Position numbers and translations under genes: made by a program | Assembly: GCA_016718655.1 (NCBI GenBank) | Contig: JADKCV010000003.1 | Span: 1-64,000, forward strand | From: Flavobacteriales bacterium | GTDB lineage: Bacteria; Bacteroidota; Bacteroidia; Flavobacteriales_F; PHOS-HE28 | Reading direction: 5' to 3' | DNA: 64,000 bases | Notes under the pieces: generated by a model | Told to the model about the DNA's origin: nothing | What the model saw: only the letters and a program-made list of their open reading frames with translations | Database searches by the model: none | In this document: one piece after another, positions 8,908 to 17,814 of the stretch | How the letters are laid out: every line of letters starts with the position of its first letter | Position numbering within the stretch: the first letter of the stretch is position 1

Positions 8908-10221
8908 TCACACGGGTTGTTGGGCGGTGGTCCTGGTCCCGCGCATGCGTACCAGGTCGTGTCCGATGTCACTCCGCATGATCCGCCCCTCGAAACTGAT
9001 GAGCGCAGCACTCCTGTACGCAGCAGCGATGGCCTGTTCCAGGTCCTTGCCGAAGGCCGTCACCGCCAGCACTCGACCACCCTTGGTCAACAGACCCTTG
9101 GCATCCGTGGTTCCTGCTTGGAACACGTAAGCGTCCCTTACCAATTCCAAGCCCACTATGGGACGGCCGTCGCTCACTTCCCCGGGGTAGCCTTCCGAGG
9201 CGAGGACGATGGTCACCGCCGTTCGATCGTCCACATCCACATGTCGCTCGCTCAGTGTACCGCTGGCGATCCCCTCGAACAGATCCAAGAGATCGCTTCG
9301 TAATCGGGGCAAAATGGCTTGGGTCTCCGGGTCACCCAAGCGTACGTTGTATTCGATCACGTACGGTTCTCCATTCACGTTCATCAGGCCCATGAAGAGG
9401 AAGCCGCTGTAGGCGATACCGTCCTTCTTCAGGCCCCTGATCGTAGGTGCAGCGATACGGTCGTGCACCTTCTGCATGAAGTCCTTGTCGGCGAAAGGCA
9501 CTGGGCTCACGGCACCCATGCCGCCCGTATTCGGGCCGGTATCCCCGTCACCGATCCGCTTGTAGTCCTTGGCGGAGGGCAGCATCTTGAAAGAATCGCC
9601 ATCGGTGATGAGGAAAGCGCTCAGCTCCATCCCGTTGAGGTGCTGCTCGACCACCACACGTTCACCGGCGGCACCGAAGCTGCTTCCATCCAACATGCCC
9701 TTGATCACGGACAGCGCTTCCTTCTTGTCGCTGGTGATCACCACGCCCTTGCCACTGGCCAGTCCGTCGGCCTTGATCACATAAGGTGCGGCCATGCGAT
9801 CCAGATGCTCGCTGGCTTCTGCCAGCTGTCCTTTCACGAAGGTCCGGTGAGCTGCCGTAGGGATGTTGTGGCGGAACATGAACTCCTTGGCGAAGTCCTT
9901 GCTGCCTTCGAGTTGTGCGGCTTCTTTGCGTGGGCCGATGACCGTGACCTTGCCTTGCAATTGGGGGTCATCGGCAATGCGGTCGTGCAGGCCGTCCACC
10001 AACGGACCCTCGGGTCCCACCACCACCACTCGGATGTTCTTCTCCACCAGAAAGGCCCGCAGTTTCTTCTGGTCCTTCAGGTCCAACTCCACATTGCGGC
10101 CATGGCGCACCGTGCCGGGGTTGCCGGGGCAAACGTACAGCTCGTCCAACAAGGAGCTTTGGGCCAGTTTCCACGCCATTGCGTGCTCCCTACCTCCCCC
10201 ACCGATCAACAGAACGTTCAT
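8908..10221 (-). CDS. purD: Phosphoribosylamine-glycine ligase
   Basis: PurD joins phosphoribosylamine and glycine using ATP in the second step of purine synthesis, in the cytoplasm. The 437 residues match the usual length. The N-terminal motif MNVLLIGGGGREHA is diagnostic, the ATP-grasp core includes PYVIKADGLASGKGVV, and DYKRIGDGDTGPNTGGMG and EYNVRLGDPETQ are the conserved substrate and metal-binding blocks. purQ lies 1.3 kb away on the same strand, but the intervening membrane genes make a shared operon unlikely. Confidence 0.97.
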   Translation of the reverse strand: MNVLLIGGGGREHAMAWKLAQSSLLDELYVCPGNPGTVRHGRNVELDLKDQKKLRAFLVEKNIRVVVVGPEGPLVDGLHDRIADDPQLQGKVTVIGPRKEAAQLEGSKDFAKEFMFRHNIPTAAHRTFVKGQLAEASEHLDRMAAPYVIKADGLASGKGVVITSDKKEALSVIKGMLDGSSFGAAGERVVVEQHLNGMELSAFLITDGDSFKMLPSAKDYKRIGDGDTGPNTGGMGAVSPVPFADKDFMQKVHDRIAAPTIRGLKKDGIAYSGFLFMGLMNVNGEPYVIEYNVRLGDPETQAILPRLRSDLLDLFEGIASGTLSERHVDVDDRTAVTIVLASEGYPGEVSDGRPIVGLELVRDAYVFQAGTTDAKGLLTKGGRVLAVTAFGKDLEQAIAAAYRSAALISFEGRIMRSDIGHDLVRMRGTRTTAQQPV

Positions 10222-10288
10222 GCCAGATGCCTTTCCACAAAGGAACAGCGCTCCTCAGGCGTGCCGAAAAGTTGTTTTCAACAAATGA

Positions 10289-10323
10289 ACAAGGCCGCGC
10301 TCCTGCTGGGAACGCGGCCTTGT
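10289..10323 (-). terminator. Hairpin terminator after the thioredoxin-fold gene
   Basis: A perfect 11-bp stem (ACAAGGCCGCG / CGCGGCCTTGT) with a 13-base loop lies 14 bases past the stop of the minus-strand gene at 10338 and is followed on that strand by a T-containing stretch. It separates that gene from purD. Confidence 0.75.
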
Positions 10324-10337
10324 CAATGGGTCCAGGT

Positions 10338-10976
10338 TCAATGTTTGTGCTCCTTCGCGATGCGTTTGATGCTGCATCCGACGTTACGCGTCACCGCAGG
10401 CTCGATGGCGCCTCCGGAGGACAGCTTATCGATCGCATTGTGCAGCCACTTCTCCTTCACAGCAGCGGCGCTGCCCACATTGTCATCGATCGCACCCTTG
10501 TAGGCCAACTTCATTTCCTTATTGAAGAGGAACACATGGGGCGTGGTTCGTGCACCGAAGGCATCGGCCACAACATGGCCGGCGTCCAACAGGTAGTGGC
10601 CGCTGTAGTTCTTGTCGGTATAGCGCTTCTGCATGTCTGCGAACGAATCGCCAGCATCACGCTTGGCCTCATTGCTGTTCACGAAAGCAACACCCACGCC
10701 GTGACGTGAAGCGTACGCGGCGAGTTCAGGGTAACGCCCTTCCCAACCTTCGCTATCATCGGTGCCCACCACGAAGGGACAGGTATTGCAGGAAAAGACC
10801 ACGAGCAGACCGTTCTTACCAGCCACCGCTTTCAGACTGAGGTCCTTGCCGCTCACGTCCTTCATCATGGCATCAGCAGCGGGTAGTGCTGTACCGATGG
10901 TGAGGTCGGGCAAGGGATCGTGGGGAGGAGTGGTGAAGAGAGCCAACGTGGCGATGAGGGCGGAGGTGAAGGTCAT
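10338..10976 (-). CDS. Exported thioredoxin-fold (redoxin-like) protein
   Basis: The N-terminus (MTFTSALIATLALFTTPP) is a weak signal peptide, so the protein is probably periplasmic. Residues about 28-160 have an AhpC/TSA-redoxin fold, with the redox motif CNTCPFV at C63 and C66 and the cis-Pro region RTTPHVFLF. A third Cys sits near residue 201 in VGCSIKR. Proteins of this type are annotated as thioredoxin family proteins in Bacteroidota; the CxxC spacing suggests disulfide reductase rather than peroxidase activity. A TACCTTGG element on the minus strand at 11004-11011 may be its promoter. The physiological partner is unknown. Confidence 0.82.
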   Translation of the reverse strand: MTFTSALIATLALFTTPPHDPLPDLTIGTALPAADAMMKDVSGKDLSLKAVAGKNGLLVVFSCNTCPFVVGTDDSEGWEGRYPELAAYASRHGVGVAFVNSNEAKRDAGDSFADMQKRYTDKNYSGHYLLDAGHVVADAFGARTTPHVFLFNKEMKLAYKGAIDDNVGSAAAVKEKWLHNAIDKLSSGGAIEPAVTRNVGCSIKRIAKEHKH

Positions 10977-11147
10977 GTGCGTAAGTGCTGAGGTTGAATG
11001 GTACCAAGGTAACGTCGGTGGCCACGGGGTGTTCCATGGCAGGTCACGCTATTGACGATCCTTAACGATCGATCGTGGGTCGCTTTCGCCATGGTCTTCG
11101 GCTCCATTCCACCTCGCCCACGTGAACCGGGAATAACGGCAGTACTC

Positions 11148-13079
11148 CTATTTCAGAACCGCGAATCCCGTGCGCAAGACCTCTGACCCTTGCCGGGTCT
11201 CCAGCAGATACCTCCCGTTCGTGTATCGTAACGTACCCAATCGATGGATGGCGGCTGCACCCCAAGTACCTTGTTCAACGATACGGCCCAACTGGTCCCT
11301 CACCAGCCAATCCACACGATGCGTGGACGATGGGAGCAATACGTTCAAGTGATCGTACGCAGGGTTCGGGTAGACGCGCACGGACCCGTGGCCCAATGCG
11401 AGCTCGGGCACTTGGGTGACGAGGTTCTGTGCGCTCAGCAGCCAGATCTCCGGATCAAGCGCCACGCTGTCCACCAGAAAGCCAGGTAGGATATCAAAGG
11501 ACTGTCCGCTGAAGGTGTGGTCCAGGACCACGGTCGTGTCATCCGTAGCATTCCACAAACGCACCGGCACGGGCATCTCGAAGAAGTCCACGCTTGGGTG
11601 GGACTGTGTCTGCTCCAAGAGGATATCCAACTGGCCCAGCTCGCTCTGTCCCCAACCGAGGGTGTAGCTGGGGTGCCCTTCACCCACGTACCAATCGGCC
11701 ATGAACTCATCCAGGTCCATACCACTGGAAGCCTCCAGATGGGCTTGTAACTGTGGTGTTCGAGCACTGGCATAACGCAATTCGGGGTCGTTCAAGTAGT
11801 TCCGGCAACCCGTGAAGAACGCACTATCGCCCATGACCCAACGGAGCATATGCAGAACGAACATGCCCTTGCCATAGGTGAGCCGTCCACTGAAGATGCG
11901 GTTCACCGATGTTGTGTCGGTACACTTCACGCTTCCGTCGGGCTGGCTGGTAACGAAGTCACGTCGTCCCCGCTTGAAGGGCATCCAATATTGAGGTCCG
12001 AGGAAATCGTAACAAAGCCCGCTCATGTAGGTCGCGAAGCCTTCATTGAGCCAGATGTCCTCCCAACTACCACACGTGACCGCATTGCCGAACCATTGGT
12101 GCGCCAGTTCGTGCGCCATCAGCTCGTAGCTGAAATTCCCCATGAAGCTCATGGTCTGGTGCTCCATGCCCCCTCCCCAACCGAACTGCGCATGGCCATA
12201 GCGTTCCTCAGCGAACGGGTAATGGCCGAAAAGCTCGTTGAAGAGCAGCATCTGGGCGGTGATCTCTTGCGAACCCTGTTGTGAGCTGGCCAACTGTTCG
12301 GGGAACACATAGTTGAGCACTTCGATATCACCCTGGTCCGTGGGAACGATGTCGCTGTAGACCGCGTAGTTGGTAACGGCGAACGCGATCAGGTAATAAT
12401 TGATGGGATAGCGGTGGCGCCAGTGTGACCGCAGGAGACCCACTCCTGCTGGCTCCTCCGCTATGAGCATACCATTACTGGCCACGCGTTGTCCTTCAGG
12501 AGCGAACACGACCACGTCCAAGGAATCGACCTTGTCGTTGAGGTCTTGCTTACAAGGCCACCAATCGCGCGCGCCATAGGGTTCGCTCAGGGTCCAAATG
12601 ATCGGGGCACCGGCATGCGTCGTCTGCACGAAGCTCCCGAAGCCCGTCTCAGGAGGTATGCCACCATAGCTGATGGAAAGCGAGTCTTGTTGACCGGCGG
12701 CAAGGGCGGAGGGCAGGCCAACGGTGAGCAGGTCGCTCTCGTGCACGAAGGGCAAAGCGTCACCGTGATGGAGCACCTGGGTCACGGTAAGTGAGGTGCT
12801 CAGATCGAAGACCACCTCGGTCAACTCCGTCAATGCGGCGAAATTATGCGTGACCGTACCATTGATAGCACGTACCGCAGGATCGACGTCCAGTTCCAAA
12901 CGGTGGTACGAGAGGTCGTAGCCCCGGGTGGGATCCCCGTTGGACCTAGCGTGAGCATGATGATGGGAATGACCGCGGGATTCGCTCTCCACGATCTGGA
13001 ACAGGGTCTTTCCGTCGAAGTCGATCTGTGCTTGTACAGCAGTGGTCAACCCGAGGATCAGGAGGGAAAGCGGGCGCAT
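11148..13079 (-). CDS. Secreted M1-family aminopeptidase with T9SS type A sorting domain
   Basis: The 643-residue precursor begins with a signal peptide (MRPLSLLILGLTTAVQAQ). Residues about 55-245 form the M1 N-terminal beta-saddle. The catalytic domain has GGGMEHQT (302-309), a variant of the GxMEN motif with His in place of Asn, and the zinc site H323-E324-xx-H327 with E346 in WLNEGFA. A C-terminal sorting domain starts near VYPNPAYDHLNVL (residue about 562) and ends ...RTGFAVLK. It is probably exported by Sec and T9SS and acts as a zinc aminopeptidase outside the cell. The His-rich segment after the signal peptide (HSHHHAHA) could bind metal. A TAACTTTC element lies 4 bases upstream of the start. 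Confidence 0.93.
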   Translation of the reverse strand: MRPLSLLILGLTTAVQAQIDFDGKTLFQIVESESRGHSHHHAHARSNGDPTRGYDLSYHRLELDVDPAVRAINGTVTHNFAALTELTEVVFDLSTSLTVTQVLHHGDALPFVHESDLLTVGLPSALAAGQQDSLSISYGGIPPETGFGSFVQTTHAGAPIIWTLSEPYGARDWWPCKQDLNDKVDSLDVVVFAPEGQRVASNGMLIAEEPAGVGLLRSHWRHRYPINYYLIAFAVTNYAVYSDIVPTDQGDIEVLNYVFPEQLASSQQGSQEITAQMLLFNELFGHYPFAEERYGHAQFGWGGGMEHQTMSFMGNFSYELMAHELAHQWFGNAVTCGSWEDIWLNEGFATYMSGLCYDFLGPQYWMPFKRGRRDFVTSQPDGSVKCTDTTSVNRIFSGRLTYGKGMFVLHMLRWVMGDSAFFTGCRNYLNDPELRYASARTPQLQAHLEASSGMDLDEFMADWYVGEGHPSYTLGWGQSELGQLDILLEQTQSHPSVDFFEMPVPVRLWNATDDTTVVLDHTFSGQSFDILPGFLVDSVALDPEIWLLSAQNLVTQVPELALGHGSVRVYPNPAYDHLNVLLPSSTHRVDWLVRDQLGRIVEQGTWGAAAIHRLGTLRYTNGRYLLETRQGSEVLRTGFAVLK

Positions 13080-13180
13080 GACGGAAAGTTAACACCTCAG
13101 GCATGTCGTACGTTCACGAGAAGCGTACACGTTCCGCGCACCTATTGGGATGCTTCCAGACCCTTGGAGTACCGTACCAA

Positions 13181-14134
13181 TCAGAACAACTGGCCGATTA
13201 TGCTGCGTACGGCATCGCTGCGGCCCATGGTGTAATAATGCAGACAGGGCACCTTCGCGGCGATGAGCTCCCGGCTTTGGGCCACGCACCACTCCACACC
13301 CACCTGCTTCACCTCGGCATCGGTGCGGCATTGCACCAAGGCGTTGGCAAGGTCATCGGGGAGGTCCACGCGAAAGGTCTTGGGCAGGAAGGCGATATGG
13401 TTGCGTGTGGTAATGGGCTTGAGGCCGGGGATGATGGGCACGGTTATGCCGGCAACACGACACTGTTCCACGAAGGCGAAGTACTTCGAATTGTCGAAGA
13501 ACATCTGGGTGACGAGGTATTCGGCTCCAGCCTCCACCTTCTGCTTCAAGTAGGCGATGTCCACGTTGAGATTGAGGGCCTCGGGGTGCTTCTCCGGGTA
13601 GCATGCGGCGCCGATACACAGGTCTGTGGGGGCGGCTTCCTGCTCCTCATCGTGCAGGTACTTTCCCTTGTTGAGCGCTCCGATCTGGCGGATGAGGTCC
13701 ACGGCGTGCGGATGACCATCACGTTCGGGGATGAAATGGGGCTCGTTCTTGATGGCATCGCCGCGCAGGGCCAGCACGTTGTCCAGACCCAGGAAGTTGA
13801 TCTCGATCAGCGCATCCTCGGTATCCTCCCGGCTGAAGCCCCCACAGATCAGGTGCGGTACGGTATCGATGTTGTACTTGGCTTTGATGGTGGCACAAAT
13901 GCCGATCGTACCCGGACGCTTGCGGAGCCGCACCTTCTGCAACAACCCATGGCCGCGGTCCTTGTAGATCACCTCTTCACGGTGGTAGGTGACATTGATG
14001 AAGCTGGGCCGATGCTCCAACAGCGGGTCGATGCCCTCGTAGATGGAGCGGATGTCCTTCCCTTTGAGCGGTGGCAGGATCTCAAAGGAGAAAAGCGTGC
14101 GGTCCGCTTGGCGGAGGTGATCGATGACCTTCAT
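13181..14134 (-). CDS. metF: Methylenetetrahydrofolate reductase
   Basis: MetF reduces 5,10-methylene-THF to 5-methyl-THF with FAD, feeding methionine synthesis. The 317 residues match the bacterial family. Visible blocks are FSFEILPPLKGK near the N-terminus (containing the catalytic Glu), VTYHREE, NVLALRGDAIK (flavin/folate site), YLVTQMFFDN and PIIPGLKPI. Its perfect -7 element (TACTTTTG, 14143-14150) sits 8 bases before the ATG, inside the T-tract of the upstream gene's terminator. No SAM riboswitch was recognised in the very short leader. Confidence 0.96.
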   Translation of the reverse strand: MKVIDHLRQADRTLFSFEILPPLKGKDIRSIYEGIDPLLEHRPSFINVTYHREEVIYKDRGHGLLQKVRLRKRPGTIGICATIKAKYNIDTVPHLICGGFSREDTEDALIEINFLGLDNVLALRGDAIKNEPHFIPERDGHPHAVDLIRQIGALNKGKYLHDEEQEAAPTDLCIGAACYPEKHPEALNLNVDIAYLKQKVEAGAEYLVTQMFFDNSKYFAFVEQCRVAGITVPIIPGLKPITTRNHIAFLPKTFRVDLPDDLANALVQCRTDAEVKQVGVEWCVAQSRELIAAKVPCLHYYTMGRSDAVRSIIGQLF

Positions 14135-14142
14135 GAAGGCGA

Positions 14143-14150
14143 CAAAAGTA
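14143..14150 (-). promoter_or_regulatory. Putative -7 element of metF (TACTTTTG)
   Basis: A perfect TAnnTTTG match on the minus strand, 8 bases upstream of the metF ATG. It directly abuts the terminator hairpin at 14152-14181, so the terminator's T-rich tail and the promoter share bases. Confidence 0.5.
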
Positions 14151-14151
14151 G

Positions 14152-14181
14152 AACGCCCCGGTGGAGGACCACCGGGGCGTT
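14152..14181 (-). terminator. Strong hairpin terminator of the type B T9SS gene
   Basis: A perfect 13-bp GC-rich stem (AACGCCCCGGTGG paired with its complement) with a 4-base loop, followed on the minus strand by TCTACTTTTG. It lies 22 bases past the stop of the 14204-16699 gene. Confidence 0.85.
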
Positions 14182-14203
14182 GTGTTCGGAGTTCAGGCGA
14201 TGA

Positions 14204-16699
14204 TCATCGGAGCACCGTCACGTGCCCGGCAAGCTCACGGCCATCGTTGAGGACCAATACGTAGTAATAGGTACCGTCGGGCTGGTCACTGGCCCGCCAT
14301 TCACGGGCGGCATCGGAGCTCTCATACACCAAGGTCCCCCAACGGCTGTAGATGCGAAGTTCGTGGCCGTAGTAGCGCAGGTTCTCAATGGAGAACACAT
14401 CGTTCAGGTTGTCGCCGTTGGGCGTGAAGACGTTCGGAATGATGATCTCGGGAGGATAGACCACATAAAGTGCCGTTGTGGTATCCACGCATCCATCGGC
14501 CGTGGTGATGATCAAGCTCACGATATAATCACCGGGACCATTGTAGGTGAACGCAGGCGAAGGTTCGTTGCTGGTACCCGAACCAAGTCCGAAATCCCAC
14601 TGCCAGTCGGTGATCACACCGCCAGCTCCAGCGCTGGAAAGATCGGTGAACTGGACGGTGGTCTCCACGGGCACGGGGGGTAAGGGAGTGAACACGAATG
14701 ACGCCACAGGATCCTCGGCAATGGTCACGGAATAGGGATCCGCCGTTCCGATACATCCCTCGGCATTGGTAACGGTCACGAACCAGTTGCCTGTTCCCAC
14801 CTGCACTGTGGCGGCTTGACTGCTGTTCGACCACTGATAGGATGCGTACTCCTCGGTGGTGCTCAGGGTAACCGGCTCTCCCCCGCAACTGAACGGGGTG
14901 CCTTGGATGATCGGCACCGGGTTCGGGACCAACCTCACTTCGAATGGATCGGACGTCAATGGGCAATCGCCAAAGGCCACAGTGACCGTGTACGTGCCCT
15001 GCTGTACGTTCACGTTGGGGCCGGTCGCTCCACTAGGGTTCCACAAATAGGTATCGAAGCCACCCGGAGCGGACAGGTAGGCGATGCCATCCGCGCAGAT
15101 CTGGTTGTCGCCGGTGATGACCAAGGGTGCTTGGGGGCTCGGTGTCACCGTTACCGTGATCGTGGTGTCGTAGGTGCAACCGAAGTTATCGGTAACAGAG
15201 AAGACGTAGTCGAACACCCCTGCGTTCGGGGTATTGATCACGCCCACCAAAGGGGCATTGGCGTCAGTCACCACGTTCGGACCGCTCCAATTGGAGGAAT
15301 CCAACGTGCTCAGGCCGAGATCCGGAGTGAACTCTGTCAGGTCAGGATACAGCGAGGGATCGAAATTGATCTCCCAGGAACACAGGAATCCGTCATCCGC
15401 ACCAAATAGGTCGTTGACCGTGAACGTCCATGTGCCATTGAGCGGGCAACCGATCAACTGGGTCATGGGTTGCACACTTTCGTAAGAGCCCGAGGGGATC
15501 GGGGATACTCCGGTATTATCCGCCCATGTGCCGTTCGTAGCGTTGGGGTCCCAGCAGTAATCCAAGCATTCACCAGGGGTCGGTGGGTCCGTCTCCCCAT
15601 CCAACGCATTCCCGATGAAGGTCCCTCCCCCGCCTTGCTGATGGAAGTATACGTTCTGGCCGTTGGGGCAGGTCACGAAGATCACCAGATCACCCATGTA
15701 GGAGTGCTCCATGCTCACGCAGATCGACTCCAGGTCGGCGATATCCTGCAACGTGGCGTTGGGAGCGAACCCGCCGAAGGTGAGCGTGGAGTTGAATGGC
15801 TGGCTTTGGTCATCGGGTAGGTAGATGCCGTCGCCGAAGTTCGCTTCCGGAATTGCCGACCAGGTCACGGGAACAATGCCTGTGGCATCCAATACCACCG
15901 TTTGGCCTTGGCACACCGTGGTGTCTGCCATGGTCGAACCGGCAAAGATGGGTGTGGTGCTCACCAATACCTGGAGGTCGATGAGGTTCGTGCTCGCGCA
16001 ATCATTGTCGTCGGTGAGATATACCTGGATCACGTATTCGCCTGGCTCCGGGAAAGCATGCTCCACCACGTCTCCGGTGAGACTATCGACCACGCCGTCA
16101 TCAAAATCCCATTTGTATTCCGCAATGGTGAATCCCTCTGCCGCGGTCGAAGCGGATGCATCGAAGGTGATGACCTCGTTCTGGCAGGCCAACAAGGGCA
16201 GCTGGGGCGCTCCGAGTATGCTAGCAATGGCCGATGGGGGCTCGCAGGGCACCGAGCAACTGATGAACGCAGCGAAGCGGCCAGTGCCGGTCTCATTACT
16301 GGTGAAACGCACCGTGAGACAGCCTCCGGTGTTCTGCACATTCTGGAAGCTGGCCGTGATGATGCCAGGGGAATCACTACCCGCCCAGGTCCCGATCAGC
16401 GGATAGGTATCATCCGGACCATCCCAGATGGACAATTGATCCAACGGGGCAGTACCCGCGGTGGACAAGTTGAATGGAGTGGCACCGAAATTCAACGAAA
16501 TACCCTGGCCTGGGGAATCCGGGCAGACCACCGTGGTCAGATCCTCGTTGTTCTGGTAACCACCGCCGGGTTCGCCTCCGGTATCCTGCAAAGAGGCTTG
16601 GCACGTGTTGATCTCCGGTTCCGCGATGGTGTACGAATCCTGACCTAGGAGGATCCCCGGGGCAAGTAGCGCCAAAGCGATGATCGCTGTACTTCTCAT
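14204..16699 (-). CDS. Large T9SS type B cargo with CUB-like, PKD and P-domain-like modules
   Basis: The 831-residue precursor has a signal peptide (MRSTAIIALALLAPGILLGQ). Residues about 30-150 look CUB-like (LSIWDGPDDTYPLIGTW, CLTVRFTSN). A PKD domain follows (DASAS...YKWDFDDG). Residues about 290-450 resemble a proprotein-convertase P-domain (ICVSMEHSYMGDLVIFVTCP, GTWTFTVNDLFGADDGFLCSW). Further Ig/SprB-like repeats and a second PKD (DWQWDFGLGSG) lead to a CHU_C gliding-motility domain from about 745 (IIIPNVFTPNGDNLNDVFSI) to the end. It is probably a T9SS-secreted surface adhesin. It lies directly downstream of an ECF sigma/anti-sigma pair on the same strand, with a hairpin between them. 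Confidence 0.9.
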   Translation of the reverse strand: MRSTAIIALALLAPGILLGQDSYTIAEPEINTCQASLQDTGGEPGGGYQNNEDLTTVVCPDSPGQGISLNFGATPFNLSTAGTAPLDQLSIWDGPDDTYPLIGTWAGSDSPGIITASFQNVQNTGGCLTVRFTSNETGTGRFAAFISCSVPCEPPSAIASILGAPQLPLLACQNEVITFDASASTAAEGFTIAEYKWDFDDGVVDSLTGDVVEHAFPEPGEYVIQVYLTDDNDCASTNLIDLQVLVSTTPIFAGSTMADTTVCQGQTVVLDATGIVPVTWSAIPEANFGDGIYLPDDQSQPFNSTLTFGGFAPNATLQDIADLESICVSMEHSYMGDLVIFVTCPNGQNVYFHQQGGGGTFIGNALDGETDPPTPGECLDYCWDPNATNGTWADNTGVSPIPSGSYESVQPMTQLIGCPLNGTWTFTVNDLFGADDGFLCSWEINFDPSLYPDLTEFTPDLGLSTLDSSNWSGPNVVTDANAPLVGVINTPNAGVFDYVFSVTDNFGCTYDTTITVTVTPSPQAPLVITGDNQICADGIAYLSAPGGFDTYLWNPSGATGPNVNVQQGTYTVTVAFGDCPLTSDPFEVRLVPNPVPIIQGTPFSCGGEPVTLSTTEEYASYQWSNSSQAATVQVGTGNWFVTVTNAEGCIGTADPYSVTIAEDPVASFVFTPLPPVPVETTVQFTDLSSAGAGGVITDWQWDFGLGSGTSNEPSPAFTYNGPGDYIVSLIITTADGCVDTTTALYVVYPPEIIIPNVFTPNGDNLNDVFSIENLRYYGHELRIYSRWGTLVYESSDAAREWRASDQPDGTYYYVLVLNDGRELAGHVTVLR

Positions 16700-16720
16700 G
16701 GTTCGTTGTTCGCTTCAAAT

Positions 16721-16745
16721 GACCACGGTTTCCAAGACCGTGGTC
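16721..16745 (-). terminator. Hairpin between anti-sigma-like gene and type B cargo gene
   Basis: A 9-bp stem (GACCACGGT / ACCGTGGTC) with a 7-base loop. On the minus strand it lies between the stop of the 16816-17814 gene and the start of the 16699 gene, 21 bases before that ATG, followed by a weak T stretch. It could be a terminator or attenuator. Confidence 0.5.
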
Positions 16746-16815
16746 GGTATTGGCCGTTGCGGCCCGCTTCCGAAAGGATGCCAAACATAAGACCTATCCA
16801 CGGTACACGGGATCA

Positions 16816-17814
16816 TCAGTTCATACGGTCCCTGTTCAACCAGACCACTTTGGCCTTGGACACGGGTCTACCATCGGTGCTGATGGCCTCCACCACCACC
16901 ACGTACATGCCATCCTCGCAACCCTCCCCGGTCCATGGTTCACCTGTGTTGGAGCTGAACACCAATTTGTCGTTCTTCAGTGCCAACACCCGGATCACCA
17001 TGCTACGGAAGCCTTCCTGGTCCACCACATAGGTGTCGTTCACCTGATCACCGTTGGGGGTGAATGTATTGGGCAGGAAGATCTCCGGTGGAGCTGTCGC
17101 CGGTATCGGATCCGGATCAGTAACCACCTGCATATCAGGATCTTCCATGTTACCTTCAGGCTGCGCACGTACTTCGTTCACTGTTCGCTCCGTGATCTGC
17201 TGGATGATCTCCTCCACGAGCAGCGGTTCAGGAGCAGGGGTAGTGACCGTGGAACGGATCTGTTCATCGGGGACCATGGCACTCGTTACGGCTTCATGAC
17301 CGGGCGTAGAAGGCACCACCGAGGTCACTGGGGCCGCCGGCCGAACGACAGATGGGGGTACGTTGCTCTGCTTCGATCGGTTCGCGGTGAACTCGGTGTT
17401 CATCTCAGGTGTAGTCGATGGATCTTCGGCCTGAGCAACCTCCAAGTTGACTTGTGGAGTGGTAGGCGTCACGTTCAACTCCGCCACGGAAGGAGGAGCG
17501 GATACGGGCGTGGCCGAGAACCAGAGCGATGAACCGACGATCAATACACCGGCTGTAGCAGCGACCCATCCCCACGTGCCGATACCGGCCGGGGCATGAC
17601 CCAATTGTTTGCTGACCCCATTCCAAACGGAGGGATCGACCGGGGACTCATGCCCTGTGAAACGCTCACGGAACAGGTCGTTCACCGCATCGGTAGTGGG
17701 CGCGGCCTGGGTCAGCTGACCTTGGATGGCATCCCATACGCCGGGATCCACCGGAGCCTCATGGCCCAGGAAGCGCTCGCGTAGGAGGTGTTCTAGATTA
17801 CCCTTCATGTTCAA
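16816..17814 (-). CDS. Membrane anti-sigma-like protein with C-terminal CHU_C domain
   Basis: This 332-residue protein has no signal peptide. The cytoplasmic N-terminus carries a duplicated module: RERFLGHEAPVDPGVWDAI (12-30) and RERFTGHESPVDPSVWNGV (49-67). One membrane segment spans about 78-100 (TWGWVAATAGVLIVGSSLWF). A Pro/Thr/Val-rich periplasmic linker leads to a gliding-motility CHU_C domain from about 243 (EIFLPNTFTPNGDQVNDTYV). Its 5' end overlaps the ECF sigma gene by 17 bases, so an anti-sigma role is inferred from position and topology; it has no ZAS zinc motif. Fusion of a T9SS-type domain to a membrane-anchored regulator is unusual and suggests sensing of envelope or secretion state. 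Confidence 0.82.
   Translation of the reverse strand: MNMKGNLEHLLRERFLGHEAPVDPGVWDAIQGQLTQAAPTTDAVNDLFRERFTGHESPVDPSVWNGVSKQLGHAPAGIGTWGWVAATAGVLIVGSSLWFSATPVSAPPSVAELNVTPTTPQVNLEVAQAEDPSTTPEMNTEFTANRSKQSNVPPSVVRPAAPVTSVVPSTPGHEAVTSAMVPDEQIRSTVTTPAPEPLLVEEIIQQITERTVNEVRAQPEGNMEDPDMQVVTDPDPIPATAPPEIFLPNTFTPNGDQVNDTYVVDQEGFRSMVIRVLALKNDKLVFSSNTGEPWTGEGCEDGMYVVVVEAISTDGRPVSKAKVVWLNRDRMN

Noticed and set aside
13103..14203. Open frame on the plus strand over metF
   Set aside because: Antisense shadow; metF is certain.
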